Numbered from the stretch's first letter, positions 32,336-44,900 are shown. The stretch is DNA of 64,000 nucleotides from Romanomermis culicivorax (GCA_963922205.1 CAWUHX010000117.1:310001-374000), one strand, 5' to 3'. Made by a program: numbers and translations. Notes: generated by a model from the letters alone, not told the origin.

Positions 32336-35300
32336 CAGTGTTTTTTTTTTGCCGTTGGCAAATGAAAATTTCTAGCAGCAAATGAACTTTGAGTCGTCAT
32401 TTGTACATGTACAAACGAGAAGAATCCAAAATTCTGCCGAAATTTGTAACAAAAATTGTGATTTCCGCTTGTCTCAGCGGAACTGTGCTGCATGTTGTGA
32501 ACCGCGCGTTATTACTGTGGTATAAATTTTATGATTTTCCAAATATTGAAAATTTTGGAATTTTTTGGATGGAAATAATAAATTGAGTCTTAATTGAATT
32601 GAAGTACTTAGATAAATCAGTAGGTTTAACTTTGTTGTCGTTGTCAATTTTTATTAGTTTTTACCTCACCCGCAATTCTTCAGATATCCAGTGGGGAAAA
32701 TTTTTTTTTTAATTTTTCCCACCAAGCAATGTTGCTCACTTTTTCAGGTGCTAAATATGACTTACTCATGCACTCCTTTTTATAGAAATCTGTTATTTTA
32801 CTTTGAACTGACCTGATAATAATATGGCTACTCGTTGTTACAAATTCAACCCGATGTGGCTAAAAATATTTACTTGGCTTCGTGTAATCGACATCGAAAG
32901 CCGAAAGGCTTATTGTCAGGTGTGTAAAGATGAAAAAGCTAATAGTACGTGGGCGTCCGAAAAAATTTTGCCTACCTGGCGTATTGATGGTCTCAAGCAC
33001 CATGACGAACATGACAAGGCGCATTTAAAAGCCGTGGAGTGCCAAAAACTACGCCCACAAAACCAAATTCGAAAATGTACCCAAAAAGCTTTAGAAAAGT
33101 GCAATAGCGACGTGATCAATGTAATGCGAAAAGTTTTGTTCGTTGTCCAAAATAATTTACCTATTTCGAAATCGAGCGATATTCATGATATGCTAGAATT
33201 TTTTGGCGATATCAGTGAGTGTCGTGTCATTCAACATGCTCATCACTCAGCATTTTCGACATATGCTTTCATCGATTCAATGAACGAGGCCTTTTTCGAA
33301 CAACATATAGCTTTGTTGCGTCATCGAAAATTTTTGACTCTGCACATCGACGAGTCAACTGACATCACGGAACAAAAACACTTGATAATGTATACAACGT
33401 CGTTTAATGATAAAACGTTTATGGCCGAATCTCATTTCTTAGTGTTAGTGAAAGTTAAAAAATGTGACGCTGAATCTCTTACAAACATAATTGTTTATTT
33501 TTTTGAAAAAAATCGTATTGATCTATCAAGTATTGTGTCTTTCACTAGCGATGGTGCCTCTGTGATGCTCGGACGCAAAAGCGGCGTCGCACAGCGTCTA
33601 AAAATCGATCACGGACTTGTCAACCTTATCGAAAATCACTGTATTGCGCACGGAGAAGCTTTGGCGGTGAAAGATGTGTTGAGCGTAAGTTGAACTGAGA
33701 GCTTTGATGTCTAAACTACTATATAAGTTTCAACTTTCAAAATGTCAGTAGAAATAGAAAACAATATTAAAGTTAGATTTAGATTTTACAACTTACATAA
33801 AAGTGACATTGTTCATGCAGGAAAAGAATAGTCCATTTTTTAGTCGCATCGAACAAACGACAAAAGAGCTTATTGCGTTTATTTCTACTCAAACTAGTCG
33901 AAATGAAATTGAGCAATTGTGCCTTGTTTTCGAGAAAGTTTACATGGCGCCAAAGCGCATATGATATAAGGTATAATAACTACTTACGCGTTTTTTCAAA
34001 ACGCCTTTATTATAATCATGTTTAAACCAGGTGGCTATCAAGATACAATGTGATGTCCTCACTAGTCAAAATGCTCGAACCGGTTTTGATCTATTTACAC
34101 GGCAAAGACCAAACGCAAATAAAACAAATTAAGGTAATGACTAATGAGTCTATTTTAGGCTTAATTCTGTTTCTTAGTGCCAAGTTTTTACATTATGAAT
34201 AACATTTTCACTGAAATTATTTATAGGGCCTAAAGAAACGCGTGACAGATTTCAAATACGTGCTTGGTCTGTATCACTTGTGTGACATTTTGGAACTGCT
34301 CAATCGATTGAACAAACGCTTTCAAGAAGAAATGGTGCATCCTTATCATATACCAGTGAGTTGAAATTATTATTATGAAAAAATTGACATTGAAAAAAAA
34401 TTAATGTGTTTGTTAACAAATAAGTCATAGAATAGAATGAGTGACAATCAAACATTTTTCTAGGATGTGGTCGAGTCAACACTGTCAATCTTAGAAGATA
34501 AATATTTGTCCGATACGTTCACATCTGGACCCACAGCAAGTTCTTTGATGAACTCGTCGATTATCGTTGACGAATTGGTGCGACCATCAACAGTAACAGA
34601 GGGAACTGTGAAATTGGTCGAAAAAGAAGTTTCAAGTACCTATCTACTATATTTTTCTCTCTTTCAGTTTTTACCTACAAAATAATGAAAAGTAAGAACT
34701 TATAAATCTACACAGCATTTGTCCGTAAAGTGGTGGGCCGAATTCGCCATCGTCTTCTCGTTTCAAATGATCGCCTACAAGATTTTTCCATTTTTTGCCC
34801 GTCTGCTGCCATGAACTTGTTCAAGCAGGAAGAGAGACTATTGTTCGGAACAACCGAAATTCAAAAAATTGTTGGCGACTACAGCGAATTGGATTTGAAC
34901 GAAGCAGAGTCGTTGAAAGAATGGAAAATTGTGACAGTGAGTTGTTCTTTACAGCAAACAAAAAATCTATTCTCCACGCGGTTAGGTATTGCTTTTACTA
35001 GTACACCATTATAGAAATTAGTAGGTAGGTACCTAACCTACCTTCTAAATCAAAATATCATTGAGTGACAGACAGTATGAAATTTTAAGCGCGATTACGT
35101 ATATCCATCGGCCTAAAAACCCAATTGTGGAGATTTGTGGACGGACGTTTGTGTTAGCCTGATATCAAGATCAATGGCATTCCCTAACTTGTCGAAAATT
35201 TGCAGAATTTTAATGATTTTGAACGTGCAAAATGCCATAGTAGAAAGAGGATTTAGGTAATTTATTTTTATGGTGGTACAATGTACAGTTATTATGTAGA

Positions 35301-35898
35301 AGTAGATATCTTTTCAATACTAATGAGAGATATTTATTTTTCAGTTTGGTGCACTCGATAAAAAATAAAACTTGTTCACGGCTTCACGTTCGAACAATTG
35401 ATGCCTTGGTCAGGTTGAAGCTTATCACTACATGTTACAAAATTGTCGACTTGACGTCGTCATATTCAAAATGGGCCACTTCGACCGAACGAGGCCGATA
35501 CAATACTGGCCAAATCTGCGAACCGCAGGCCAAAAAGAAGTGTCCGGCAGTGGCCGAAGTATTGGAAATTGAGGCGGTGGCAGAAACTGCTGAAAGTGAT
35601 GAAGAAGAAGATGCAATAAAATTGTTTGAGAAAGATCTTCCTCTACTTGAATGATTTTTCGATGTGCGGCCCTGCCCGGTGTTGAATAAATTTTGTTGTT
35701 GTTGAGTATTTTTTTGATTTTATTTATAGCGGTCTCACTTCTAAAATCATAATATATTTGATTCGATATCTGTACCAATAAGTACCCAAACAAAATCGCT
35801 TAAAAAACTAATATTTTCATTGTACAAATATGTACAAATGAAAATTGCCTACTCGTTTGTACATGTGCAAATGGGTCATGTACAAAAAAAAAACACTG
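32336..35898 (+). mobile_element. hAT-superfamily DNA transposon, 3.56 kb
   Basis: The left end is CAGTG, ten T and G; the right end is its exact complement (C, ten A, CACTG), giving a perfect 16-bp TIR. It is flanked by the 8-bp duplication tctggcat (32328-32335 and 35899-35906), diagnostic for hAT. Subterminal TTTGTACATGTACAAA-type palindromes occur near both ends. It contains one transposase gene. Confidence 0.95.
32824..35654 (+). pseudogene. hAT transposase gene, eight exons, one frame lesion
   Basis: Exons inferred from homology and GT-AG sites: 32824-33684, 33821-33969, 34031-34133, 34227-34355, 34464-34635, about 34716-34936, 35207-35256 and 35345-35654. Exon 1 has an N-terminal zinc-finger-like CQVCK...H...H region (BED/TTF-like), then HIDESTDITEQKHLIMY and FTSDGASVMLGRKSGVAQ with HCIAH, typical of the hAT/ZNF862-like catalytic core. 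Exon 3 has RWLSRYNVMSSL. Exons 7-8 rebuild the ERGFS dimerisation motif across a phase-2 intron, followed by HSIKNKTCSRLHVRTIDAL. Exon 2 meets a TGA at 33962-33964 and is out of phase with exon 3, so this copy is probably a pseudogene. The C-terminal tail is acidic. Confidence 0.85.
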
Positions 35899-36660
35899 TC
35901 TGGCATCAATCTGGCATTATTCAAATCTGGCACTAATTCTGGCATAATGCCCTGATTTTCGGCATAATTCTGGCACAATGTTCTGATTTTTAGCGTAGTT
36001 CTGGCATTATTTGAAAATCAAGTTTTTACCGGTTTTGCATTTTAGTTTCCAGCTGAAGTTTACTCTAGAATTGAAGTAAAGTGATTTGTTTTTAGAATTG
36101 CAGTGTGCCAATGAGCACAAGCTTTTTGACTAGTCAAAATCTAAATTTCCTGGATTTTTAGGCATTTTGGGGGTTGAAAACGTGAAATTTTCTTACTAAT
36201 TTTATTTGGCTCGATCGCTGGCGAATTCTTTCCAAAAAGTATATTTGCATCGTCACAGCAAATTTATATTTTGTCAAAAACTGATAAATCAGTAGAAAAT
36301 CTGAACTTCCTCTGTTCATTCAGTGGGATTCGTATGGAAAAATCCTAATTTTTGGTGTTTGGTTCAAATAGAAAAATTGATACTGTTGACAAAATGTTTC
36401 GACCAAAAATTTGCCTAACTTTCGACTTAGTTTTTGTAGACATTTTGTGGACATTCAAGCATTTAGAGCTTCTGGTATGTGCACATTATTGAAAAAAGTT
36501 TCTATTGTGGTATCAATTTGGTGATTTTTATGTTTAAAAAGTGCTTTTGTCTCGTCATTTTTAGCATTGGAAATCTGGCACTATTCTGGCATTATTTCAT
36601 TCGATCTGGCATTTTTCTGGCACTATTCTCTAAAAAATCTGGCAACACTGGTGCGATGCA
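35899..36660. repeat. Degenerate TCTGGCA(T/C) array
   Basis: Right part of the outer TIR element. The heptamer TCTGGCA recurs about a dozen times at 35899-36010 and 36570-36650 in units such as ATTCTGGCATAAT. The same heptamer formed the hAT target site. There is no gene. Confidence 0.6.
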
Positions 36661-36726
36661 CTATTTTTTTCCCATATTTGTACTATAATGTGGAAAAAGA
36701 TCTGGAATGTGGAAAAAATTTTGAGT

Positions 36727-37283
36727 AATATTCACCATACATAGTTATTTTTTAATTATTACAAGTAAAATGGAAGCGCGGAAAGAAAAAATAACGAAAT
36801 TTCAATGATCGGTTCAAATTCTGCAGAGTATTTTGCCATAAGATTCATTTTATAACTATTTTTCATACCTGTACTTGGGGGGACCCCCCCCCCCAACTTG
36901 GCCAACCCTGTACCCAAAATCATTTACCCCCCCAACCTCCCCCCCCCGAGTTTGGAAAAAATTAAAAAAATTTTCAAAAAAGTGTATGTTTTTCTGCTTT
37001 TTTTGGGAAAAATTGTGACTTTTTTCTACCCCCCCCCCCCAAAATTTCGGATTTACTCCCCCCCCCCCCAACTGGTCGGAGGTCTTACAGGTATGCTATT
37101 TTTAAGCTTATATATATATATATATATATATGCAAAATTTCAGACCATGTTGGAAATGTAACCCTTTATTGTCTAAAGTCAACGAATTTGGAAATCTAAT
37201 TTGAGTTTAGTATTTTAATTTCGATTTTCATCGATTTCTGTGATTAGTGAGTAGACATTTATTTTTCCTTTAAAATTTTCCTT
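36727..37283. repeat. Dispersed repeat, inverted copy at 51913-52230
   Basis: Matches the complement of 51913-52230 over its length (shared AAATGGAAGCGCGGAAAGAA, CTTTATTGTC and GTGAGTAGACATTTATTTTT). This copy carries an extra MITE (36864-37095) absent from the other. A (TA)n microsatellite is at 37111-37131. Confidence 0.75.
36864..37095. mobile_element. Poly-C MITE copy 1
   Basis: 232 bp from CATACCTGTA to TACAGGTATG, flanked by the 8-bp duplication ctattttt (36856-36863 and 37096-37103). Contains long C runs, a central A/T-rich block with TTTTTGGGAAAAAT, and the conserved AACTGGTCGGAGGTCTTACA right end. No ORF. The 8-bp duplication suggests mobilisation by a hAT-type transposase. Confidence 0.9.
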
Positions 37284-37893
37284 AGGCTTAGGCTCAGGGT
37301 ACAGCAGCTGCGCCTGAAGGGTGCAGCGCTGTTGAGGCTCTTCCAAATGAAGTTGTTGGTTTAAATAGTATCAAGCAGAGGTCCCCAAGGTCGAAAATTT
37401 AGGTAGGGGTAAAATCGTAAATTTTAAGGGTAGTACTTGAAATATGCCCTGACGTTTTTTCTCCGCTCCTAACTTTTTGAGAAGGAGGGGGGAGGGAATT
37501 TTTTTACAAGTCGGTTCTCTACCCAAATGTGGTTCAAACTAGCATTTTCGGACTCCTCATGATGCCAGCTATCCAGATCAGGTGGAAAATCCAGCCGCTC
37601 GTGGCATCTAGGAACTCATTTGCATTAAATCTGCAAACATGTCACATTCTCCTCCAGATTACAGAAAAATCCTACCTACTCCAAGAATCGAACCTGGTCC
37701 ACCAGCCTTTCGACTTAATGCACTTACCACTACACAATTTCACCACAAAGTATCAACACTACATTCCTTTAGACATTTGATACTATATTAATGAACAACC
37801 TCATTTGGAAGAGCCACTACAGCGCTGCGACCTTCGGGCGCACCTGCTGTACCCTAAGCCTAAGCTTGAGCAAAATATTAAAGACAGTCTACT
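37284..37893. repeat. Foldback element with about 90-bp inverted arms
   Basis: The left arm (37284-37375, CTTAGGCTTAGGCTCAGGGT...) is the complement of the right arm (about 37777-37865) at roughly 85 % identity by eye. Weaker pairing extends outward (GTGAGTAGAC). The interior includes a tRNA-like segment on the minus strand. No ORF of note. Confidence 0.65.
37668..37740 (-). repeat. tRNA-derived SINE-like segment
   Basis: On the minus strand there is an A-box-like TGTGTAGTGGTAAGTG and, about 35 bases on, a B-box GGTTCGATTC preceded by GGTGGACCA. A related segment is at 50892-50953 (plus). It is not a functional tRNA, because no cloverleaf acceptor pairing was found. Confidence 0.55.
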
Positions 37894-38462
37894 CACTAAT
37901 CCAATTTTCCCGCCATTCTTTGAGGAACTTCCATCGTTTAAACCGTTGTCCAAACAAATGAATAATGGCGTCGACAATAATATCGTTTATTACCAGTTGA
38001 CCACAATTGACAGCTGGTCATCAATCAATCAACAGTATACATGTCATTTAAATACTGCTCCCTCCAACTGCATCATATAAATATGCTCTCCAATGTCACA
38101 CTTCATCACACGATTCTCTTACTCTCAATTTACACTCCTACAAATCCAGATTGTTCGCATCATTGTTTTTTATTTTCTGCCCGCATGTTTACACTGAATT
38201 ACTATTTATAATAAAATGAATATGATTACTGTATCTTATCATAACGGCACATTTTCTATCGATTTTTCACGCAAAATGCCCACCCGAATCGCATCGATTT
38301 CTGCCCACCCAAGCTACCAGCATCCATGGCAGGACCTAAAAAATATTCAAGCATCATTTTGAAACTTTTGGGGCTAAATAAGTGGGTTCCCGGCCGAAGG
38401 CCGGGAACCCACTTGTAAAATTTAGCCGGGGGAGTTATAGTACTCTAATTACATAGAATAAT
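37894..38462. other. Intergenic with a strong hairpin
   Basis: No gene. Bases 38380-38395 and 38399-38414 form a perfect 16-bp stem (AAGTGGGTTCCCGGCC) with a GAA loop. Outer GGCTAAA/TTTAGCC (38370-38427) can extend it. Confidence 0.7.
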
Positions 38463-38476
38463 GCCCCTACCATACC

Positions 38477-38685
38477 CATACCTGTACTTGGGGGGGACCC
38501 CCCCCCAACTTGGCCAACCCAGTACCCAAAATCAATTACCCCCCCCCCCCCCCGACACCCCCCAGTTGGGAAAAAATAAAAAAAATTTGCCAAAAAGTGT
38601 ATGTTTTTTGGCCTTTTTTGGGAAAAATTTCGACTTTTTCCTACCGCCCCCCCCCCCCCAACTGGTCGGAGGTCTTACAGGTATG
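38477..38685. mobile_element. Poly-C MITE copy 2 (MITE-b)
   Basis: 209 bp, ends CATACCTGTA/TACAGGTATG, flanked by the duplication accatacc (38469-38476 and 38686-38693). The duplicated target itself contains the first six bases of another member (MITE-a), so MITE-b inserted into the end of MITE-a. Confidence 0.9.
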
Positions 38686-38699
38686 ACCATACCTGTACT

Positions 38700-39275
38700 T
38701 GTTGTGGAGCCATTTGACCTATTTGTACAGTTCGTGTTGTTTTCCAAAAAAGATCGGCAAGTTCGACGAAGAAAGATCATGACAAGACCCGCGGAGAGGC
38801 GTGGCTACGACATGAAGATATTATGAAAATGTTTTTCATTAGATTTTGTTTGTACTGTAGCCAGACGGTTGTGTTCTCCTGTTTGTCTGGAAAGTGTGAG
38901 GCGGCGATTTGTACATTAGTAAATTGTGTGGAGAAAGTGTGTTCTAAGTTGAGTCAAACTATTTGGAAAATAGTTTGAGTATTCAAGTGAAACTCCTAAG
39001 CGGTTAGGATAGCAGGGCCTGAGTTTCAGCATCCGAAAATCTTTGACGACCTGAGCGAAGATCCCTGGATAAATTGACACAGTGCTCTCTAGGAGCCCGT
39101 CAATCTCCTGCGTACGATTATCGTTGCGTTAATTTCGTCAAACACTCCGAGTGTTCCGTTTCTAGCGTTCCGCACGCTCTTCTACGTTCTGTACGTCTCT
39201 TCTAAAACCCACCATAAATCGTCAAGCTACACAGCTTAACTCCCATCGTCTAATCTCATTTTCTCATGCACGACA
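38700..39275 (+). repeat. 5' LTR of element C
   Basis: 576 bp, TGTTGTGG...ACGACA. The part from about 38945 matches the 3' LTR; the first about 240 bp do not, but instead match the 5' LTR of element D. A conserved 10-bp inverted repeat CAAACTATTT-GGA-AAATAGTTTG lies at about 38957-38979. Confidence 0.85.
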
Positions 39276-39280
39276 TATTT

Positions 39281-39298
39281 TGGTGACCGTACCAGCTC
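39281..39298 (+). promoter_or_regulatory. Primer-binding site of element C
   Basis: TGGTGACCGTACC begins five bases after the LTR end. Element D has the same sequence at 59953 with the same spacing. It differs from the site of A and B, so another tRNA is used. Confidence 0.7.
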
Positions 39299-39350
39299 CT
39301 CTAAAGGTTGATGAAACACTGAAATTTGCGAAAAATTGGAAATCCGAAAA

Positions 39351-41597
39351 ATGGAGGAAAACTGCACGTGTCGCTCTACTGCGCTAGGTTACGAAAAAGG
39401 TTTCTACAAGAAACTAGCAAATCCCGATGATCGAGAAATCGAAAATTTCGACTGCGAAAACGCAAACCTACCGCTTCTCTACGAAGCAGATAAGCGTAAT
39501 TTCGATCTACCGGAAACTTCCGCTCCGCTAAAAATGTGAAAAACTTCACGATCTCTATCTCCGAAAATCGTTGAAAATCGAAAATTCAACTTTCTAAAAC
39601 CGAAACCGAAAGAGACCGATACTCGAAAAATCTTCGATAATGACCCCTATATCGACGTAATTCAAAAGTGTGATGCCAAAATGATAAGTTTTGGTGGGGA
39701 CGCTACCAATGCGTTAAGCGAAATTGTGACGATAGCGACTCAACAACGAAAACTTCTTGATGAGTTTAAAGCCGAAATTGAAGTGATGAGAGCTCAGAAA
39801 GAAGAGCTATCGAAACCAAACATTCCCAAAATTGAAAATATCGCGAGACCTACGAGCTCTTACGCTCAGTCTCAGAAATCGAATAAACCGAAAAACGCTA
39901 TCAGCCATCGAAAAAGTCAACTTAGTTTTCGTGGTATAATCGACGATGATGATGATCTGATCATCCCGACACAAACCTTTGACCGCTCTAACGCGCTAAA
40001 CGCGCTAAACTCTCAAATAAATTTTCCGTCTATCCCACCTTCTCAGGTGCATAGATCTTTCGCTGATGACGAAACGAGAATTAAGACTATCTGTAAAAAG
40101 ATAGTGCCGCAAAAATTAGATAATTCGACCCGAAATTACAAAGTTTTGAAATTCTTCATCGCGCTTGAAAACGAGTTTGGCCTCCATGCCTCTGAATATG
40201 TGAAACTTCACACATTGCGTTGCATGACTTGCGATGGTGCTCTGAACACCATACCAGATGTCCGATCCTACGATGAAGCAAAACAGATTCTAATGTGTAT
40301 GAATGCACCAAATTGCGACCAAGATACGCTCCAATGCGAGCTCCAGTCTATCGCTCCATTTGAAACTGAAGATCCGTCAGCTTTCTTAAATCGAATCAGT
40401 ACCTACGTACATCTACTGTACTATGACAGAAGCACTCAGTATCACCATAGAAAAGTTATCACAACTTTTCTTTGGAAAATGCGGGAAATTTACAGAGTCT
40501 CGATTGACGCGAGTACTCTAGAAACGATCACTGACTTAGCTATAGCCGTCTCGAAAGTTCAGAAAATTCAGCGAGCGAATAAACAGTCAACTGTGAGAGT
40601 AGAACAACCTATACTGGTTAACAAACTCGAAAATCCGTCGGAAGAGCAACCAGCTCAATCGCATTTCAGAGATGATTCGAAACCTCGTTTCAGAGATAAC
40701 TCTCAATCCCAAATTAAAGACGACTCTAGACAGCGAAATAGCGGGAGGTTTCAAGAAAATTCGACTCTAATGAAGACTAAAGAGTTTGAGGAAAGTGTGA
40801 AAAGAGTCCTAGAAAAGTTCCGAATCCGAGAAAATTGGCAAAATGCTAATAATTTCGAAAATCGAAGATCACGATTCGATCGCGGGACGAGTCCGAATTT
40901 CCGGAATAGAGAAAACATTCCTATACGGGATTTCTCTCAGAATCGAAACTTCCAACGAAATCAGTCACGTGAACGACCTGTGAAATATTGCACCTATCAT
41001 GGTCAGTGTAAACACGACAGCTCTGAGTGCTATCAATTGAAACCACAGGCTTCACAGCCTCGGCAACAGCTACCGAATCATTAATGGCAAAATAACCATA
41101 ATTGGCGTCCTTGTTTTCAACAAAATATGCGTAACTACACGCTCAATCAGAATCAAAATTTTGACCGAAATAACCAATTTTTCAATCGCGATAACCGAAA
41201 CTATCAGAGAGATGTGGCGAACATTTCTCTCTGTGATTCCGAATCCCGACGAGAAAAGATAATCGAAAAGCATTATTACTATCCGATGAACAGCTCACAG
41301 TCTGTACAGACTCAGCTAACTTCTCCGAAATCTTCGCAACAAGTTTTGCCATCAGAAACCAAAACGGTGTTTAACTCACCTAAACCTTTTGTTCCGATGA
41401 AGCCGACGACTAGTGCAGCTAACATGCTTGAACCAACAGAAACTTCCAAAGCTACAAATTTTTTCATTGCTCCCGGAATCACAGATTTCACAATTGAAAA
41501 ACCTACTGAACCATGGATCGCTAGATCTAGCGTGTGTCGAATCGAAGAATGTTCGCAAAAAGACATCAAACTTCTGAGCTTATACGCTCCTACTCGT
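39351..41597 (+). pseudogene. gag: gag of element C, two nonsense codons
   Basis: The ATG at 39351 aligns with the D gag start. A unique N-terminus (ALGYEKGFYKKLANP) is followed by a predicted helical region, a capsid-like region (about 40110-40560: VLKFFIALENEFGL, FLNRISTYVHLLYYDRS), an Arg/Asn/Gln-rich basic region and a CTYHGQCKHDSSEC zinc-binding motif like that of element A gag. In-frame TGA (39537-39539; CGA in D) and TAA (41082-41084; CAA in D) interrupt it. Otherwise the frame is continuous into protease. Confidence 0.85.
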
Positions 41598-41963
41598 GCT
41601 TTTCATATCCATGCCAAAATCGGAAAAACCAAAACGAAAGCTTTAATAGATACTGGTGCTCAATGTTCAGTCATTTCCTAATGTCTAGCTCAACGCTCTT
41701 TGGGGATTGACTATGATACGTTAGAAACATCCGCTCAGATAAAAGTAGCCGATGGTGCTATCATCGATGCCTGAGGTCCGATAATCTTCAAAATCAATTC
41801 ATCTTTCCGAACGCATCTAGTATAATGCTGGATTCTACCTACCCTAGGAGAGCAATGCCTCCTTGGAACTGATTTCCTAGTACATCCGAGCGTTAGAGCC
41901 GTAATAAACTTTTGCGAAAATTTCATCAGAATTGGAGATGTTCAGCAAGAACTAAATCTAGTT
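41598..41963 (+). pseudogene. Retropepsin domain of element C with three stops
   Basis: Contains ALIDTGAQCSVIS (intact DTG) and, distally, CLLGTDFLV. TAA at 41679-41681 (TCA in D), TGA at 41772-41774 (AGA in D) and TAA at 41823-41825. At the last position element D also has a stop, but TGA, so the stop is shared by descent although the codon differs. Confidence 0.8.
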
Positions 41964-44900
41964 TTGAAACTGATTGAAAAAGCGCCCTACGATGAAGTAT
42001 TTTCAAGTACTTTTACGGGACAAAATCAAACACAAATCCTAAAAATCGACAGATCGCTACTGATTTTGAATATCTCGTCATGCTACATAGAACCAAATTG
42101 TCAAACCAGGGTTAACGGGAAAATCTTCCCTTTCACAAACGAAAGCTTCAAAAGCATTATAGTTCAGCCCATGAACTTCGGAAAAGAAAACTGTGAATAT
42201 CCGATCCAACTGGCGGTAATCAACATAACGGAAGGCAAATGTCCACTATTATTCGTCAATAATAGTGCGAACGGTATTCATCGGCAACCTAACCAGCTCA
42301 TCGCTGAGGTTAAATTCAAACTCGAAGAATCGAAAATGACCGTCGCGTCGCGAAGCGATCATGAAGAAGATTATGAACCAGCCATGTTGGTTAAAGATCA
42401 GTCAACCATGCTGGAAGAAGAAAAACTTCAACTCGCTCTCGAAAAAATGATCGAAAAGTCGAATATCGATGACGAAGATAGAAAAATTGCTATCCAAGTC
42501 TTCAAGCAATATCGGGATGTTTTCAGTCTCTCTGGAGATCAACCTACTCTCACTCATGAGTTAACGGTCTCTATAGACACTGGTGATGCAAAACCAGTCA
42601 CGAAACACTACTATCATGCACCGATTGAACAAAGACCAATGGTTCGTCAGAAAATTCAAGAAATGCTAGAAAAAGGCCTCATCGAATCTTCGCGATCACT
42701 GTGGGCTGCGCCTATGTTCCTGGTAACCAAAAAAGATGGAAGTTGGCGACCCATAGTCGATTATAGAGGTATAAATGAAGTTACTCCTAGCGATAAGTTT
42801 CCAATTCCACGAATCGATGACTATCTAGATGCTTTAGGCAATGCATGATTTTTCTCAACTCTAGATTCGAAAGCAGGGTACTGGCAAATCCCTTTAGACA
42901 TTGCTTCATGCCATAAAACTACTTTCGTTAGTCAAGAAGGTTTATTTCGATTCAAAGTTCTACCTTTTGGTTTGAAAAATGCTCCCGCTGAATTTCAAAG
43001 ACTTATGGAACGGATCCTGCATCCATATATCTGGAAAATATGTTTGGTCTATATCGACGATATCATAGTTTTTTCGCAAACGTATAATGATCATCTCACA
43101 CATATCCAACTGATCTTTGAGGCTCTCCGAGACGCGAATCTAACATTAAGACCTGATAAATGCGATTTCGTACCAAAACAAGTAAAATTTCTTGGTCACT
43201 TGCTAAGCGAAAATGGAATCTCGCCCAATCCCGAAAAGGTCTCCGCGATCGTAAACTATGAAATGCCAAAAACGGTCAAAGATCTCCAAAGTTTTTTGGG
43301 CCTAGTCCAATGGTGTAGACGATTCATACCAAATCTTGTCACTCTTTCGCGACCGCTCTATCAACTATTACGAAAAAATGTGAAATATGAAATAAGCGAA
43401 GAACATCGTACAGCTTTTAACGAGATTAAAACATCTCTAACGTCCACTCCTTTTTTGCGATATCCTGTCTATAATGACGAAAAATCGAAATTCATCATTC
43501 AAACTGATGCTAGTACAACTGCTATCGGCGCAATTTTGTATCAAGAAAACGAAAATGATCAATGGGTCATTGCCTACAACAGTAGAGTTCTTTCTGACGT
43601 AGAAACCCGCTACAGTACGACTGAGCGCGAATGTCTTGCAATAGTACAAGCTTTCCGATGGTACAGACACTATGTCTATGATCAAAAAGTAACGGTCAGA
43701 ACTGATCACAAACCTTTACAATGGATCAAAGAAGAAAAACATCGAAATTGGCGACTTCAAAACTTCGCAATAAAGCTTCAAGACTATGACTATCGCGTTG
43801 AATATGTGAAAGGCAAAGAAAACGCTTGCGCTGATTTTCTATCACGAAATGAGCCTCGCGCTAAAGTGAAATCAAAAACTAGCGAAGAAGTAACGAGTGA
43901 AATATTCAGACCGACAATTCGGGAACAGAAAAAGACTGTCGCAGCAGCCATAACAAGGTCAATGAGGCAAAAAGAAGAAAGAGATAAAGAGCCGAGATTC
44001 CAAGAAGACTTCCAACAGCCTGAGAAACGGCTAGTAACTATAGAATCACCCGAAGAAATCAAAGAAGCTCAAAGAAAAGATCCGTACATCGCGAAGTTGG
44101 TAAAAGTCCTCGAACAAAAGCAAATCAGTACGATTTCATCTGCTTTTCATACCGAAAACAATATAGTATACCGAACGTCAAAACAAGCTAATACAGCTTC
44201 CGCGATAGTAGTTCCCACTACTTTAATAGAAAGCGTTTTGTATCAATTCCATGGCGCAAAGATTTTAAGCCATCAAGGTCATAGACGCACTACAGCGATG
44301 ATACGTCAGCATTTCTGGTGGCCAAAAATGGAAGAATCGATAATAAAGTGGATCAAAACGTGCAAAACATGTCAACAAACAACTTCACAGTTGCTGAAAC
44401 CTCCTCAATTGATGCCGATTCAATTAAAATATCTATTTGAAATCGTTGCGACCAACATAGTAAACATTTTCCCTCTGGGTGAGAGAAGATCATATGTCAT
44501 CGTATTTCAGGACTACTTCACTAAATGGGTAAGTGCTCATTTGATTCCGGATCAAACAGCAGCCACTATTGTCGAAAGTTTCGTAAACAACGTAGTTTTG
44601 GTTCATGGAAGCCTGAAACATCTACTATCAGATCAGGGTTCAGGATTCACTTCAAACTTTATGAAAGACATCGCGAAACTACTAAAAGTTCAGAAAATCA
44701 ACACCACCGCGTATCACCCGCAATGTAACGGAATGGTAGAAACATTCAATCAAACGTTGATTTCGCAACTCAAAAAATTCACGGCTGAAGATCCCGACCA
44801 TTGGGAACGATATCTACCTTTCCCGACATTCGCCTATAACGCTGTTCCTCACACAGCTACTCACTTTTCTCGGTTTCGACTTTTGCGAGCATATGAACCC

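Larger units (their letters stand above)
32218..36724. mobile_element. TIR element disrupted by a hAT transposon
   Basis: Ends of about 60 bases match as an inverted repeat: CTCAAAAATTTTTTCTACAT at the left and the complement of the segment ending AAAAAATTTTGAG at 36724, including a shared TCCACATTATAGT core. Without the hAT insert the element is about 0.95 kb and has no coding capacity. Its interior carries many copies of TCTGGCA (32310-32335, 35899-36010, 36570-36650). Confidence 0.7.

Noticed and set aside
36856-37161. Gly- or Pro-rich proteins over the poly-C MITEs
   Set aside because: The open frames arise from C/G homopolymer runs in non-coding MITEs and recur in both strands at every copy.
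37668-37740. A functional tRNA gene
   Set aside because: Box A and B-like sequences are present, but no complete cloverleaf with acceptor stem was found and copies vary. SINE-like derivation is preferred.
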